Of a DNA stretch of 64,000 nucleotides, positions 11,801-23,640 are shown piece after piece. A program made the translations under genes and the position numbers. The stretch lies in assembly GCA_023079485.1 (NCBI GenBank), contig CM041101.1, positions 7,901,501 to 7,965,500 of the forward strand, written 5' to 3'. The number at the start of each line of letters is the position of its first letter. The first letter of the stretch is position 1. The DNA comes from Archilochus colubris. Its lineage: Eukaryota > Chordata > Aves > Apodiformes > Trochilidae. Under the pieces are notes generated by a model, which did not search any database, was not told the DNA's origin, and saw only the letters and a program-made list of their open reading frames with translations.

Positions 11801-14290
11801 AAGAATTAATCATCCAGAGCACTTCTTTTCAATTCCCTTAGATTTCTTGGTGTGTGAAGTGATTAATAAACAATTAAGACACTGAAAAGACAAGGACCTG
11901 AACGAGAAGCAGAACAAATGACATGACAGAGGCACACGAGATAAGCTGCACAAAAAAATGATAACTTGAGGTTTTCTTCTTAATGTAAAACCTCAGTGAG
12001 CTTCAAAAAAAAGACCTTCAGAGTCTTGAGCTTAAAAGGATTCAAAAGAGATTACAAGTGCACATACAAAATAGTACATATTATTTTCATTTTAGAAGGG
12101 TTACCAAATACCTGGTTTGGAGAACCAGACAGCCACTCGTTAACACAAATAATACACAGCTTGTTACTGACAAGTTACCCACATCAGAATTTTCTGCCTT
12201 TTAATGAAAAGCACTTGATAGCAATCAGGCAGAGACATTCAAAACTCCATCAATTCCCAAGTGCTTTAAAAGTGAGCAAAATAGGAGAGCAGCTGTTTCC
12301 TCCTAGACAGTTACTGTGCCCAAGCTACTTTATATCTGTGTTTTACCTTGTTTTCCTTCATCCCAACCAGTCTGCAACTTGATCACTTCAGCTCATATTT
12401 TACAAAAATCCTGTGCCAGAATTCCAAAGCAAAACTAGGAAATGGTTGGTTTGTGAAGTTGCATATTCCTGCCCACCATTCTCTTTCCCATCCATGCTAC
12501 TGGGTAGCAACACTAATCTGAGATAGAATTAAAATGGAAAGCTTGTATTTGAAAAGTGGGTTGAAAGCAGATATAAATCCTGAGTAATAAACTGTGTAAC
12601 ACTGCTATTTTAAGAATGGTTTAGTTCTCACTGGGATGCTATAAAACACCCAGCCTACAGCAAAAAGTTATTTTATCTGAACTTGGGACAGTGGGAAGCA
12701 TTGGCTCGGCACAGGTCTTTGAAGACAGCTGCTGCTGCTTGTCCTGTGGGAAGGCTCTTACCTCTTCTCTTTCACAGAAGAAGCACTTAAGAGACACTGC
12801 TGACCATGCTATGAACTCAGGAAGTGGCTGAAGCACTCACGAAAGCATATACTCACGAAAGTACCTACAAAACCAGCCTTGTAATGGAACATGCCAGGCA
12901 GCCAGTCTTTATCCAGAGCTGGCAGCAATCCCCCTGGGTAACATTATCAGAACCATGAAACTCAATTGTGAAACACTATCTCACATCCCTGCTTTGGTGA
13001 TGAAAGGAACAAATTCACAAACAAGTTGGACAGGTGCCTGTAAAAATCAAAGTTGAAGCTCACAGTAGCATTTTTGCTTTGTCACCGTTTAGATATTCAG
13101 AAGCAGCCAAAGACTGATGGTTGGTTCTGTTTCCCCATAGCACTGGAATTTCATCCAGCTGGAGAAAGCCTCCACTCTCCTGAGGACACTGCAAGGTACT
13201 CAGCTCTCAGTAAAATGAGTTCGTTATCTAAACACTCAGACAACCATTGGAAAATCCCTGCATGGATTAAAACACAGAAGCAGCTCATCCTCCACCTATG
13301 TCACTGATGACACCTATGCCTTTCCTGCCTTATTTTATGCTGAATTCTGGGGAAATCCATGTAGATGGACTCCTCACCACTCCAGCAAGTCAGCCCTGCA
13401 ATGAGCCCACTGATGGTACAGATAAACTAATGCTGACACCCAGGGCTGGTGGATAAGTGCAGAGGACAGCATTCTCATTATCTGCTCTGGAAGTGAACAG
13501 ACAGCTTAAATCTAGAGCCTGAAACCACATCTAACACATCTAGAACAGGGAGGGCAGGGAGGCAACCGAAGTGGCAGCAGCAGTCCTGAGGAGCAGGAGT
13601 TAAACAGGACTGACTTCTGCTTCTCTCTGCTAATGGCATGGGTTAAACTTCCACTTCCCACCTCTGTGTAGTAGGGACTATGGAATAAACTACCTCGTGG
13701 ACATGAGGAGAGAAACCAGCAGCAATTGCCAAGGCTGTGCAAAACCCTTTCCTCAGTACTCAGGTTTTTGCTTCATTTGCCCAGATGGATGTTATACAGT
13801 ATTCTGTAAAATACCTTAAGAAACCTAAAGGGTGAGAGATTTTTAAGGAACCCCCACCCCCATTTGATGCCAGAGCTAGGACACACTAAGTTGAGCCATG
13901 CCATACCCCAGAAAAGGAAATTTTGTTGCTAATAAACTTGCATCATGCAGAAAGTTGGTAGTGGAAAATGGAAATTGTAATGATGAGTAAGAAAAATAAG
14001 AGACTTGAAGGGAAACGATGCAAGTATCATCCTTGTTAGGAAAGTTGGGTTTTTTACACCCAAAAGCAAATAACATTCAAAGCAGTTTCATTCAAAGAGG
14101 ATCTACTTACTAATGAGGCCTCCTTGAAACAAGTCATCCCCATAACTTTTTTTTTTTAATACTCTTCCTAGGAAACATTTTAAATAAGTTTTAAGTGTCT
14201 ACATTTTTGGAATCTCTATTCAAATAGAGCTTTCAAACATTCTTTCCCCAGGCAAAGAACAAAACAAACCCCACACTGTTCTCATCTCAG
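2822..14290 (-). other. Probable long 5' intron of GSN; no gene seen
   Basis: About 11.5 kb with no convincing exon on either strand. The many short ORFs lack splice-consistent boundaries and family similarity. One hydrophobic minus-strand ORF near 9.8 kb was considered as a leader and rejected (see rejected list). No transposon body was recognised. Confidence 0.55.
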
Positions 14291-15560
14291 AAGGGCCTGG
14301 CAGTGTTTTTACCGGGGTTCACAGGCACCCCGAGCTAAGGTGGGGATGGCGGGCAGCTCAACCCCTGCCCCAGCCCCTGCCCCACACAAGAGGCTCCTCA
14401 GACCCAGCCCGGCTGCTCTGGGGCGTTCTGAGCCTTCCCTTTTCCCTCGGGGTGTCACGCACACACACTCCGGTTCGGGCACCCTGCGGGACGGCCACTG
14501 CCACGCGTGAGGTGATGTGCGGGGGCAACTCACCGAGACCGACCGGGCAGCCCGGCCACCCCCTCACCGATCAACCGCACCGTTCCGGGACCCAGCCGTC
14601 CGCCTCCCTCCTCGGAGGGGCTGACAGCCTCCGGTCCGACCCCTCCCGCCCTCCATCCCTCCCTCCGCGCCCCCTCGGCGAGAATCTCGCAGCTTTCCCC
14701 TCAGCCCGACCGAGCGGCAGCCAGAAGGGGCTCGGGGGAAGTTCCCCCTCAGCGCCCCGGTCCCGGTCCCCGCGGGGGTACCCACTCCAGCCCTACCTGC
14801 TGTGGCACCGGCTGGGTACAGAAGCAGCTGCCGGGAGCTGTGCCGGGCGGTGCCGGGCAGGGCAGCCCCAGAGGCGGGGACGGGCGGGACCCCGCCCCTA
14901 CCCCGCACCCGCCGCTGTGGGGTGGTGCAGGCGGTCACGCGCCGGCCCATGAGGAGATCCAGGTCCGGCCCCGGTGCCGCCTGGGGCAGCGGAGGCAGAA
15001 CCAGAAGCGGTACCGGCACCGCCCGTCGTATCCCCAGCGCCGCTGCGTGCCTCAGCCACCATTTTGTTACACGCTCCTTACTTCAGCCTCCCCGCAGGGC
15101 CCGGGCTCCCCAGCCCTCCGGCACCCTGCCCACCGCAGAACCCCCGGACCGGGGAGGGTTGTGCCTTCACTCCCCGGGCCACAGGCGGCGGGCAGCCCCG
15201 GTGACACACGGCAGAGGTGACAAGGTGTGGCATCCTGTCGCCTGGACGAGGAAAGGCTCACCAGAGGGCCCGGAGGAGGCTGGGTGCTCCCGCAGCCCGG
15301 TTCTGCCGGGCCGCCTCCTGCCTTCCCGCTGCTCCCCATTGAGCCTGCCCAACAAAGCAACCCTTCAGTTCCGTACCGGGGGAGGCTCGGTGTCTGGGTC
15401 ACCCTACGGCGGGACAGTGGTGCTGGAAGATTTGATTCTACACCCAGAACTGAGCGACGGAGTGGGCGGTGGAGGCGAAGTGAGCCCAGTGAGACCGGGG
15501 CTGTCACGCCGCAGGGCTGTCACGCCGCGGGGCTGCCACCCACACAGACACGAGTGTGTG
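14290..15560 (-). promoter_or_regulatory. GSN: CpG island, probable GSN promoter with non-coding first exon(s)
   Basis: This is a sharply GC- and CpG-rich block flanked by AT-rich DNA. On the minus strand it holds several good donors with little obvious coding: CTCG|GTGAGT (exon end 14534), CAG|GTAGGG (exon end 14797) and CTG|GTGAGC near 15.26 kb. That fits alternative non-coding first exons spliced to 2736-2821 or 1276-1477. The minus-strand ORF ending at 14797 would leave phase 1, which does not read into the gelsolin frame, so the exon would be untranslated. Assignment to GSN rests on position and donor orientation; a separate lncRNA is possible. Confidence 0.6.
15500..15536 (+). repeat. 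Short tandem duplication
   Basis: GGGCTGTCACGCCGC is present twice in tandem (second copy ends CGCGG) at the edge of the CpG island. Confidence 0.7.
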
Positions 15561-16132
15561 GTGTTTGGGTTGTGAGCACCCACAGGGGCAGTGCCTCTTC
15601 GCAAAGCTATTGCAGGGTGATGAGCAGCTTGTCCCTTCCAAATCCTTCATTTGCAGCATCATAAACATTGCTTTGGAAGTGTGCTTCCAGAGTTATCCTG
15701 CTCCGGGAGACAAGGGTTTATCCAGAAAGGAATCAAATTGATTTTCTGTATGTGAAGATCACAAATGTGATTTTAAATGGGAGCGTTAATTGATGAGAAA
15801 GCTCAGTGAGCAAAGGACAGAAATGATCAGCAAAACACAGAACTAGAGGGCTGCAGATTCCTCTTTTCACCTCACCCTCCATCCACCCCCAAATAAAAAT
15901 ATTTAACAAATACAAAACCACAAAAACTTTAAGGGGCACCTTGATCTTTGGCTGCTGCTGAGCCCATCTTTCTCTGCTGCCTTTGATCTGTATTCCCCTC
16001 CTTTGTTCTGCACAGTGACAAATGCACTGCAGACAGGGCACAGAGTGCAGCACAGCAGGACAGCTGCTCTGTCCTGCTCTCTTTCACCCCTCTCTTGTGC
16101 TAGGTGGCCACAGCCTGTCCCCTCAGCTCACC

Positions 16133-16154
16133 CAACATACCTTTGGGTATGTTG
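16133..16154. repeat. 9-bp perfect inverted repeat
   Basis: CAACATACC and GGTATGTTG are separated by four bases. No gene or terminator context was seen. Confidence 0.6.
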
Positions 16155-16628
16155 AGGTTTGTTCTCTCCTCTTTTCTGGGTGTTGCTAGTTTTTTCCTGG
16201 TTTTATCCCTCCCTGTCTTGTGAAATACATCCAAGTTAGATGGACTGTTCTCTCTGCTTAGCTGTAGTTTTCCTTGTGGTGTGGAAAGCTTTGCACCAAC
16301 CGGCAAATATTTCCTTATTTTTTAATTTTTTACTCTAAGTTCTTTGAAATGGGTTTGTTTATGTCTCATCGTCCCATCTCTTCAATTCCAGAGACTGCTT
16401 TAATGAAGCAGGGCTGGGGATTCCTCTGGAGGCCAGCAATGACTCCTTTCCTGCCACCTATTTAGAGAAAGCCACTTCCTCCAGACAGTTCTCCAAGACA
16501 TGGTTTGTGTGTACAGACAGATATCTGTGTCTATATATAGAGATGTCATTTTGCACTGAGCCATGTGAAGACAGTTCCTGATGCTTGCTAGCTATGCTGT
16601 ACCCCAGGATATCTTCTTTGTAAGAGTG

Positions 16629-16668
16629 TGTATAGTGTGTATATAAGTGTGCATGGTGTATATATGTC
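16629..16668 (+). repeat. TG/TA-rich simple sequence
   Basis: Imperfect alternating purine-pyrimidine tract (TGTGTATA, TGTATATA units) in intergenic DNA. Confidence 0.6.
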
Positions 16669-17892
16669 TGATAAGCAAATTGTGATGACACAGGTAACAT
16701 AAATTATTGATTAGATAATCCATTTAGGCTCCAAAGAAATTTAACAATGTTAAACTTACAAAGTCTGTTGGCAGTGGAGTTGTAACAGTAGACACGTGAA
16801 GACATGGACTTTCTGGCTCATCTGCTTGGTACACATGATTCATTCCTCCCATGGTTGTGTTTGAAGCTCTAGAAACATGATACTTAAAATCAGCTTACTA
16901 TGAACCATTTTCTGTGAAACGTTGTATGCAGTAATGCATCAGAGAGATAGTAATATATTTTCAACATTATTCAGGAAAAAACACACTTTCTACTTGTGTT
17001 TTTTTATGTAGTTTCTCCTACATGGTACAAGTGAGTTGTGGTAACTTCAAGAGAGGCTGGCAGGCCACAGACTGCTGTTGTTTTTCTTCCTCTATACATC
17101 ATGTAATCAGAGAACTGTCTTGTGTTCTTGAGAGAAGCATTGTACCGAGACAGTGCCAGCCTGGCATGGGTTATTACAAGAAGTTTCTATGCCATCAACA
17201 ATGCCTTCAGCTGCTGCTGGAATTGCATGGAAATGTAACAATGACATGGTTAATGATCAATATGTCTCATCTGTCAGCAGTGTAACTGAAGAAGATTGCT
17301 TTTATCCTTTTGTTTTATATCTATATTACATAGATAATATAATAAATTATAATAGAATCATTACACTACACAGCTAAACAAAAACTCTTTAGCTATCAGT
17401 CGTATGTGATTGACATAAAATGAGCTGACCTTTTCAAAACACTATGTTTAATTTCTTTATTTATTTTGAAGGAGCCAAATAGTTGAAATGCTTCCATGGA
17501 AATTTTAGGCTCTAGTTTCCAAAACAGACTTATTTAACTGGAAGTGCAGCTACAATTTTGTTGTTGACCATATAAAAAAGGGAGATTGGTGTGCTGAAGC
17601 AGATGAGACAGTTGCTTTTCAGGGGATGTGGAATTGCATCCATATCTAAAGTAAGATCAAGATTGTGCACACAGGCATTTGTCATCATCTTCAGTCATTG
17701 CTTTCTGCTCATGAGAAGCTCTGCATGGATCTAATGTTGGTTTTTGCAAGAAGATTGGCTCATACTTTCTTTCACCACTTTTAAGATTTGGTCTATGGGT
17801 ATGTTGTCATATCAGCCAGGAAAACCACACAACTTGCATGTCCTTGAAAGGCTGATGCTGGTTTGTTGCAGACAGTGTTATTGCTGTAACAA

Positions 17893-17909
17893 TTTTTTTT
17901 TTTTTTTTT
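17893..17909 (+). repeat. Poly(T) tract
   Basis: Run of about 17 T in intergenic sequence. No retroposon body was recognised next to it. Confidence 0.8.
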
Positions 17910-20900
17910 AGTGTTAAGATATAAGCAACTTGCAAAATAACACGTACAAGTCTGACTAAACAAGCTAAAGGAGAAGTGAACCAGACATCAGTTTAAATGT
18001 GATTGCCCAAATAAGTCAATTAAAGACAGTGCAGCTCAGCTTTGTCTTTAGTCAGGACAAAAGGAGTCATCCTGAGCACTGATCCCCTCAAGCAGTCACT
18101 GCTAGAGGTACTTGAGAGCCATGCTTGAAATTCAGTGTTGAAAGGCAAAGAGCTGTACTTCCATTTTGTGCTCCCCTTCCATGCCTCCAATCTCAACAGA
18201 GAAATTCCAGCTGATCTGCAGCTACTTCCACCAGAAGAACTGTTGGCCCAAATGGTGTTGTACTACTAGTAAGTTCAATTTGGAGTTTTGAGATTGTGTA
18301 AGTGCCTCTGAAAACATGACTTTGGGCTACCTATTTTTTATCAGATAAAGGAATTAAAAAAAAAAAAAAACTATAAAGAAGGAAGGAAAAAACCAATTGA
18401 CCACGAGGCTATTTCTACAGACACCACAAAACTGAAATGGGAAGATATGAAAGAACCTAGCAACTAAAATTACAACACAAGAAAAGACCAATTAGTCATT
18501 TCAGACCAATCCAGTGTTATATGATTGACTCTCACCAAAAATATTTAAAAAATAGTTCCTGAAATATCCCACACTTCTTCTTTCTATACTTGCCTGCATG
18601 AATTTTCACAAAGCCAGAAGAAGTGGGGGTTCAGGGGAAGACAGACAAACCAAGTCTGAACAAACATACCTTACTTTAGCTACCTTTTTACTGACAATTT
18701 GGTCATTATTGCTGCTAGGTAACTTAGATTATCCTAGTTGTTGCTAATTACTGCTTCTGTGTTGCTGTAGGTGCCCTTTATGGATCATTTCTATTATGTT
18801 TCTACTGCACTGTACAAAGTAATTTTTCCTATAGAATAAGCAAACCTGTGTTAGGGATAGCAACATTGAGAACCTGTGCTGTGACTTCACAGCAGCTGTT
18901 GTGACTGCAAATAAGGAACTAGTGACCAATTGCCATTTCCTTTTCCTCTAAGTTGCTGATTCTGTCTGCTACCCACAGTGTGCCCTGCTTTTTCCACAGA
19001 AACAGAACTGTGGAAGGCCTGCTTGCTCTCTGATTGCAATTCTTTTTTTCTGCATTTCTGTGTTGTTGTCATCTCCTAGTATTTTCAGATGCTGATGAGT
19101 GTGTGAAAATGTCTGGGTTGCAGTGGAAAGAGAAGCATTCACTAGTGTAACAGCACCTTGCTGTTCTGTCTGTGCTTGTGCACTTAGAGGTGTGAGGTAT
19201 TGTAGGTGCAGAGATCTACAGTGGAACTGAGTAAATGAACCACCTCTCAGGGGCATTAGAAGATCATCTACCATGGAGCTTCTCCAGCTTCTTATGGGAT
19301 CAAAGTTACAGATGTTTGTGAAATTGGTTTAAAATTTTTGTTGTTGTTTTCTTTGTGAAAATCTGTTTTGAATAAGGAAACTAAAAGTTGACTGAGAAAT
19401 AAATAATATGTTTAAAGTGATGGTTCCCCCAAGCAGGAGCACAGCCATGGATGGAACAGGCAGTCAGGAGCTCCTGTTCCCATTTTCTTGGTGTATTTGT
19501 GATTTAGGACAAGGCCATCGACCACACTGTTCTTCAGTTTCTGAATCTGTGGTGTGGGGATTAGAATACTTCCCTTCAGAGGAATGTGAGGATTATGCTT
19601 TGTTTTGAAAGCCCTTACTTGGAGTTATATAATAATAAACTACTACTGGCAAAATTATTAATCATGAGTACATCCAATACATTTTATTATATTGAAGGCA
19701 GGGAATTTTGAAAATATAAGTAGTAATATTATGTTTTCAGAGATTGTCTGGGACAATAATAAGAAAGGAGCCTACTGTAGGAATAAAATGCATAGTGTTG
19801 ACAGTTTTAACAGGAAGGATATGAAATGCAGAAGGGTCTTGCAAAAAGAAATTGTTTGTTTAGAGTATTTTAACACAGCTTGTTGTGAAGGAGTCCCTGA
19901 GAGTTCCTCCTAGGAACAGATATAAAGAACTGTATTAACTCTGAGTCTTCACTTTTCCTTGGGTTTGTGGTAAAAATAAATCCCAGAGCAATGCTCACAT
20001 GATCAGAAAATTTGGATGCTGCTTTCTTGACAGAGACTTCAGGGAGAGACACGTAGAAAAGGCTTCTCAAGAGCAGGCTGTAGTGACCTAGCAGAAATCC
20101 ACAAAGAAGGGTGGGACAATAGGCAGCATTCCATTTCTAGCAATCTGGTATTGTTACCAATTTAGTGGGTTTTAATTACTGTTGTTAGGTTCTGTCCAGA
20201 TGTTCAGAACGAATAAGCTGAAGTCAGCCTTTTCTCAATAACTGTTGTTGAAAAACTGCTGCAGGCTTTCAAGCACTTGCAAGAATCAAAGAACCAAAGA
20301 AGAAATGTAGATGCCATTACTCAATCTTCTGTCTTGCTGGCATCTTTTGTGTACTTTCAACTTTATAGGAATGTTTGATAAACAATTCAAAATCAGAACC
20401 TTTAAAGAAAATCTGTGTTGCCTTTTACCTCATCTGACAAATGAAGACAGTTTTATATAAATCATGTTTTAGAGTATATCACAGAAATAGGAGTTTCAGA
20501 TGAAAAAGACCAACATTACAGCTAGGTAATGGCTTCTAATTTTCTTTGTTGTAGACAAGAAATAACAGTAATTATATTCTCAAACTGCTCTTCATTTGCT
20601 TCAGGATTAAAATATGCTCTCCACAACCCAGGCTTCAGATTAAAGTGATTTTGAGAATTGTTGAGTAGTTCTTTCCAGGGGATCACCACTAATGGTGGTG
20701 ATTACCTGTCATGAGTTCATCTGGTAAAAACAGGGAAGCTAACACCATTTGACTAACTAGCAGGACTGAACCATAAATAGAAAAGCACTCTATAGATTTT
20801 TGCATAATATTTTCACAATTTTGAATTTTAAAACCTAGTACACAAATACTGTAGTGTCTGTGTTAATAGAATAATAACTGGGGAAACACCAGATGCTTAA

Positions 20901-22639
20901 AGGAACTGTATTTCTCTAAAGGCAGTAAGCTAAACTGTAACTGGGTCAAAATAGTCAGATAATTTTTCATTTAAAGACTCCCTCTTGTGGAAATCATTCT
21001 TACTGGCTTGTTTTGACCTATTTTTGTAGTAAAAGTCACTCCATATAAGGTATTGCAAAACTTGAAAATGGTTCAGTTATGTGGTGCTACATACTTGAAA
21101 GTTAGAACCCTGACAGTAACTGACAGTCATTGTAAAACTGCTGTGGATTTCTTGCATATTTTATATCTTTGTAGAAAGTCTTCTTTTTCTTTTTAACCTG
21201 GAGATTTATTTATTTATTATGTAGGTGTAAACCAAACAAACAAACAAAACCAAAAAAATCCCATAAGGTGTTTTCTATCTGTGTTTTTCACCTTGTGTAA
21301 GAGGTGTCTGCCTGGATGACGTGGAGTGCAGCATCCTGTGCCTCCCTGGTAGGAGCTGAGTAATAATTAGGGGTGTGTGATTCATGGGGAGCACTCACTG
21401 CAGAAAGCAGAGGATTCCCCATTACTACACTGAGTAAATGGAATTATTACTTGTGTCATAGTAATGGAGATGGAAAATGCCCATTTTGTAAAGAGATTTC
21501 CATAGGTCTGTTAACATCAGTGGCGTGCTGCTTGATGGCAATGGGCAGTTTGAACCTTGGATACTGGTACACAACAGAATTTGCTGCTTTCTGTAATGTG
21601 TGGGACTGGAATTAAATCCTTATTGTCCTCTAGCAGTCTGTTAGGAGAGGAAATCACACTTTTTAGATTAAAAGTCTAGTATGTATTTGGGCAGCAAGAA
21701 CCATTAATGCTTTTCACCCACACTTAAGCCCTAATCAGCTCTCAATTCTAAAATATAAAGAATCCCTCCACTTGCTTTAATTGAAGTTTTTTGCCTTTGG
21801 GGCCTTAGAGCTGAAGAAGCATCCTGTTCCTTCTCAAAACCATAAATCATCCCCTGAAAAGGCATTCTGTGGCTGCCCTCTAGCAGCTCTTGTGGTAATT
21901 TCTCTTAAATAAAGCTGTAACTACCTTTGACAGGTTTGTAGGCCCTAAAGCTTCCCAAAAAAACTATCTTAAAGGATTGGTTAAACAGTGTAAAACTGAA
22001 AATATGAATACTAACCTGGAATGCCAAATGTCTTAATTTTGATTAGCTGAACTCAATTGTTTCTGTAATTTCTGGGCTCATATAAGGAGTTTGTATATTG
22101 AGCTGAGAATGTGGGTAAATTTATTGAGCAGAAGATACATAGAATCTTTTATAATGTTACTTTTATGACATTTTTTTCACCTACATTAATCCCAGAAGCT
22201 GTTAGGTTCCTGCAGTTTATTGCCTCTTTAGCATCACTTGCCACAAGTGTTTAAAAAGCCTATTAAAACCCAACCAAAGCTAAAAATTAACGAATTGCTT
22301 AGAGCATTTTCACAAGACATTGTGAAAAAAAAGGAGGTATGGTACTGATTCTACTGAAAACTGGGAAGAGAGCTCTCTTTTTGCATATTGGGCTGTCCTG
22401 GAGCTTACCTGTCCTGTGTACCTGTGCCCTGCCAGGCTCCTGCTGGAACCACCGCACCTCAGCAAGCACCACAGGTTTCCTTTTCCAGGCCCTGAGGGAG
22501 CCTGAGGCAGGGCCGAAACACGGATATACTGCTTGTAGCTAGCGTGTGAAGCACCTCGAAGACTTTGTTTTTACACTCTATTGCTATTCTCGGTGCTGCA
22601 CGTTATCTAAAATTAGAAACCGGAAAGTAATTTTAACAA

Positions 22640-23640
22640 CCGGCTGGCAGCCGCTGAGGTAACTCCGCAGCCGGCACACGGCGGGTCAAGGGGCAGGGCG
22701 TTTTTCTGCCCTGTTTGTCTCTGCCCTGTTCCTCCCGGTGCGGTCGGTACCGCCGCGGTTTCCCTCAGCGCTGAGGCGTTTCCCCCTCACCCCCCCCGGG
22801 GCCGCCGCCGCCATCGCCTCACGGGCCGCGCGCCGCCCCCGCCCCGCCGCTTTCTCGCCCGCCCCTCGGCGCGCGCCCCTCCCCGCCCCGCCCCTCAGCG
22901 GCTCCGTGATTGGCTCCGGCGCGGCCTCGCGCGCCCACCTTTGTGCAGCCCCGGCGCCCGTCGAGAGTGGGAGGGGAAACCCCGTGCGCGGTGCGCCGCC
23001 ATCTTGGATAAGGGGGGTGATGGGGGCGCAGTGGAGTCAGCGGAGCTGAACCTGAGGGAGCCCCGGAGAGAGGCGGAGACCCGGCCCGGCCCTCGCCTCA
23101 GCCCCGAAGTAGAGCGCTACAGTGCCCGCAGGTGGGGGACCGGGCTGCCGCCGATAGAGCCACGCTGCACAGCCACCCGCACCCCGCGCCCAGGTATGGA
23201 TGAGCCGGGGAGGGGCGCCCCTCCGCCCCGCCGGGCCTACCGCACCAGGCCCCGCGCCGGCACCCGGCACCCAGCGGGCCCCGCTCGGGCGGACGCGCTG
23301 CCCTCTCGCTGCCAGCCCCGGGCAGACACCCAGCCGGGGGGGCGACACTTCCTTCTGCTGCTGCCCGGAGCCGGGGCCTGGTCGGGGTCGCGTTCCCCTC
23401 AGTGTGCCGCTGCCCGCCTTCCAGGGGTGCGGGCCGGGCCCTGGGCTCGGCGGGGCTGCCTGCCTTGGCTCCGGGTGGCGGACAGGAAGGGGAGGGGGCT
23501 GCTGGTCCGTCTGGGAAGGAGGAGGGTGAGGCTGGCTGGCTGGAGCTAGGCCGCTGCTGCACTGTTTGTCGCCACCGCCTCCCCTGCGCTGCACCCTCCC
23601 TCGGTAACGCGGCACCGGCTGCCGCTCCTGAACATGCGGT
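22640..23640 (+). promoter_or_regulatory. RAB14: RAB14 CpG-island promoter
   Basis: This is a dense CpG block with a conventional TATA-less promoter layout. GC boxes (CCCCGCCCC type) lie at 22881-22894, and a CCAAT box in reverse (GATTGGCT) at 22908-22915. A perfect YY1-type site, GCCGCCATCTT (AAGATGGCGGC on the other strand), is at 22995-23005. In many housekeeping promoters the YY1 site lies just inside the transcript, suggesting a start around 22.95-22.99 kb. The nearest downstream gene on this strand is RAB14. Confidence 0.85.
22980..23193 (+). other. RAB14: RAB14 non-coding exon 1 (5'UTR)
   Basis: The start is estimated from the YY1 and CCAAT spacing. Two donors are possible: CAG|GTATGG ending the exon at 23193, or CAG|GTGGGG ending it at 23131. 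Splicing to the acceptor at 30789 places TGCCACA before the ATG. A ten-codon upstream ORF (MGAQWSQRS, stop) lies at 23020-23049. Confidence 0.65.

Larger units (their letters stand above)
15561..22640. other. Intergenic GSN-RAB14 interval; no gene seen
   Basis: About 7 kb of mostly AT-rich sequence between two divergent CpG-island promoters. No ORF has splice-consistent edges or recognisable similarity. It contains homopolymer and TG/TA tracts and one short hairpin (annotated). Enhancers may exist but cannot be shown from sequence alone. Confidence 0.7.

Noticed and set aside
14564..15019. 151-codon minus-strand ORF in the upstream CpG island as a coding first exon
   Set aside because: Its composition (G, P, R, A rich) is what GC-rich DNA gives in any frame. 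At the donor 14797 it leaves phase 1, which does not enter the gelsolin frame.
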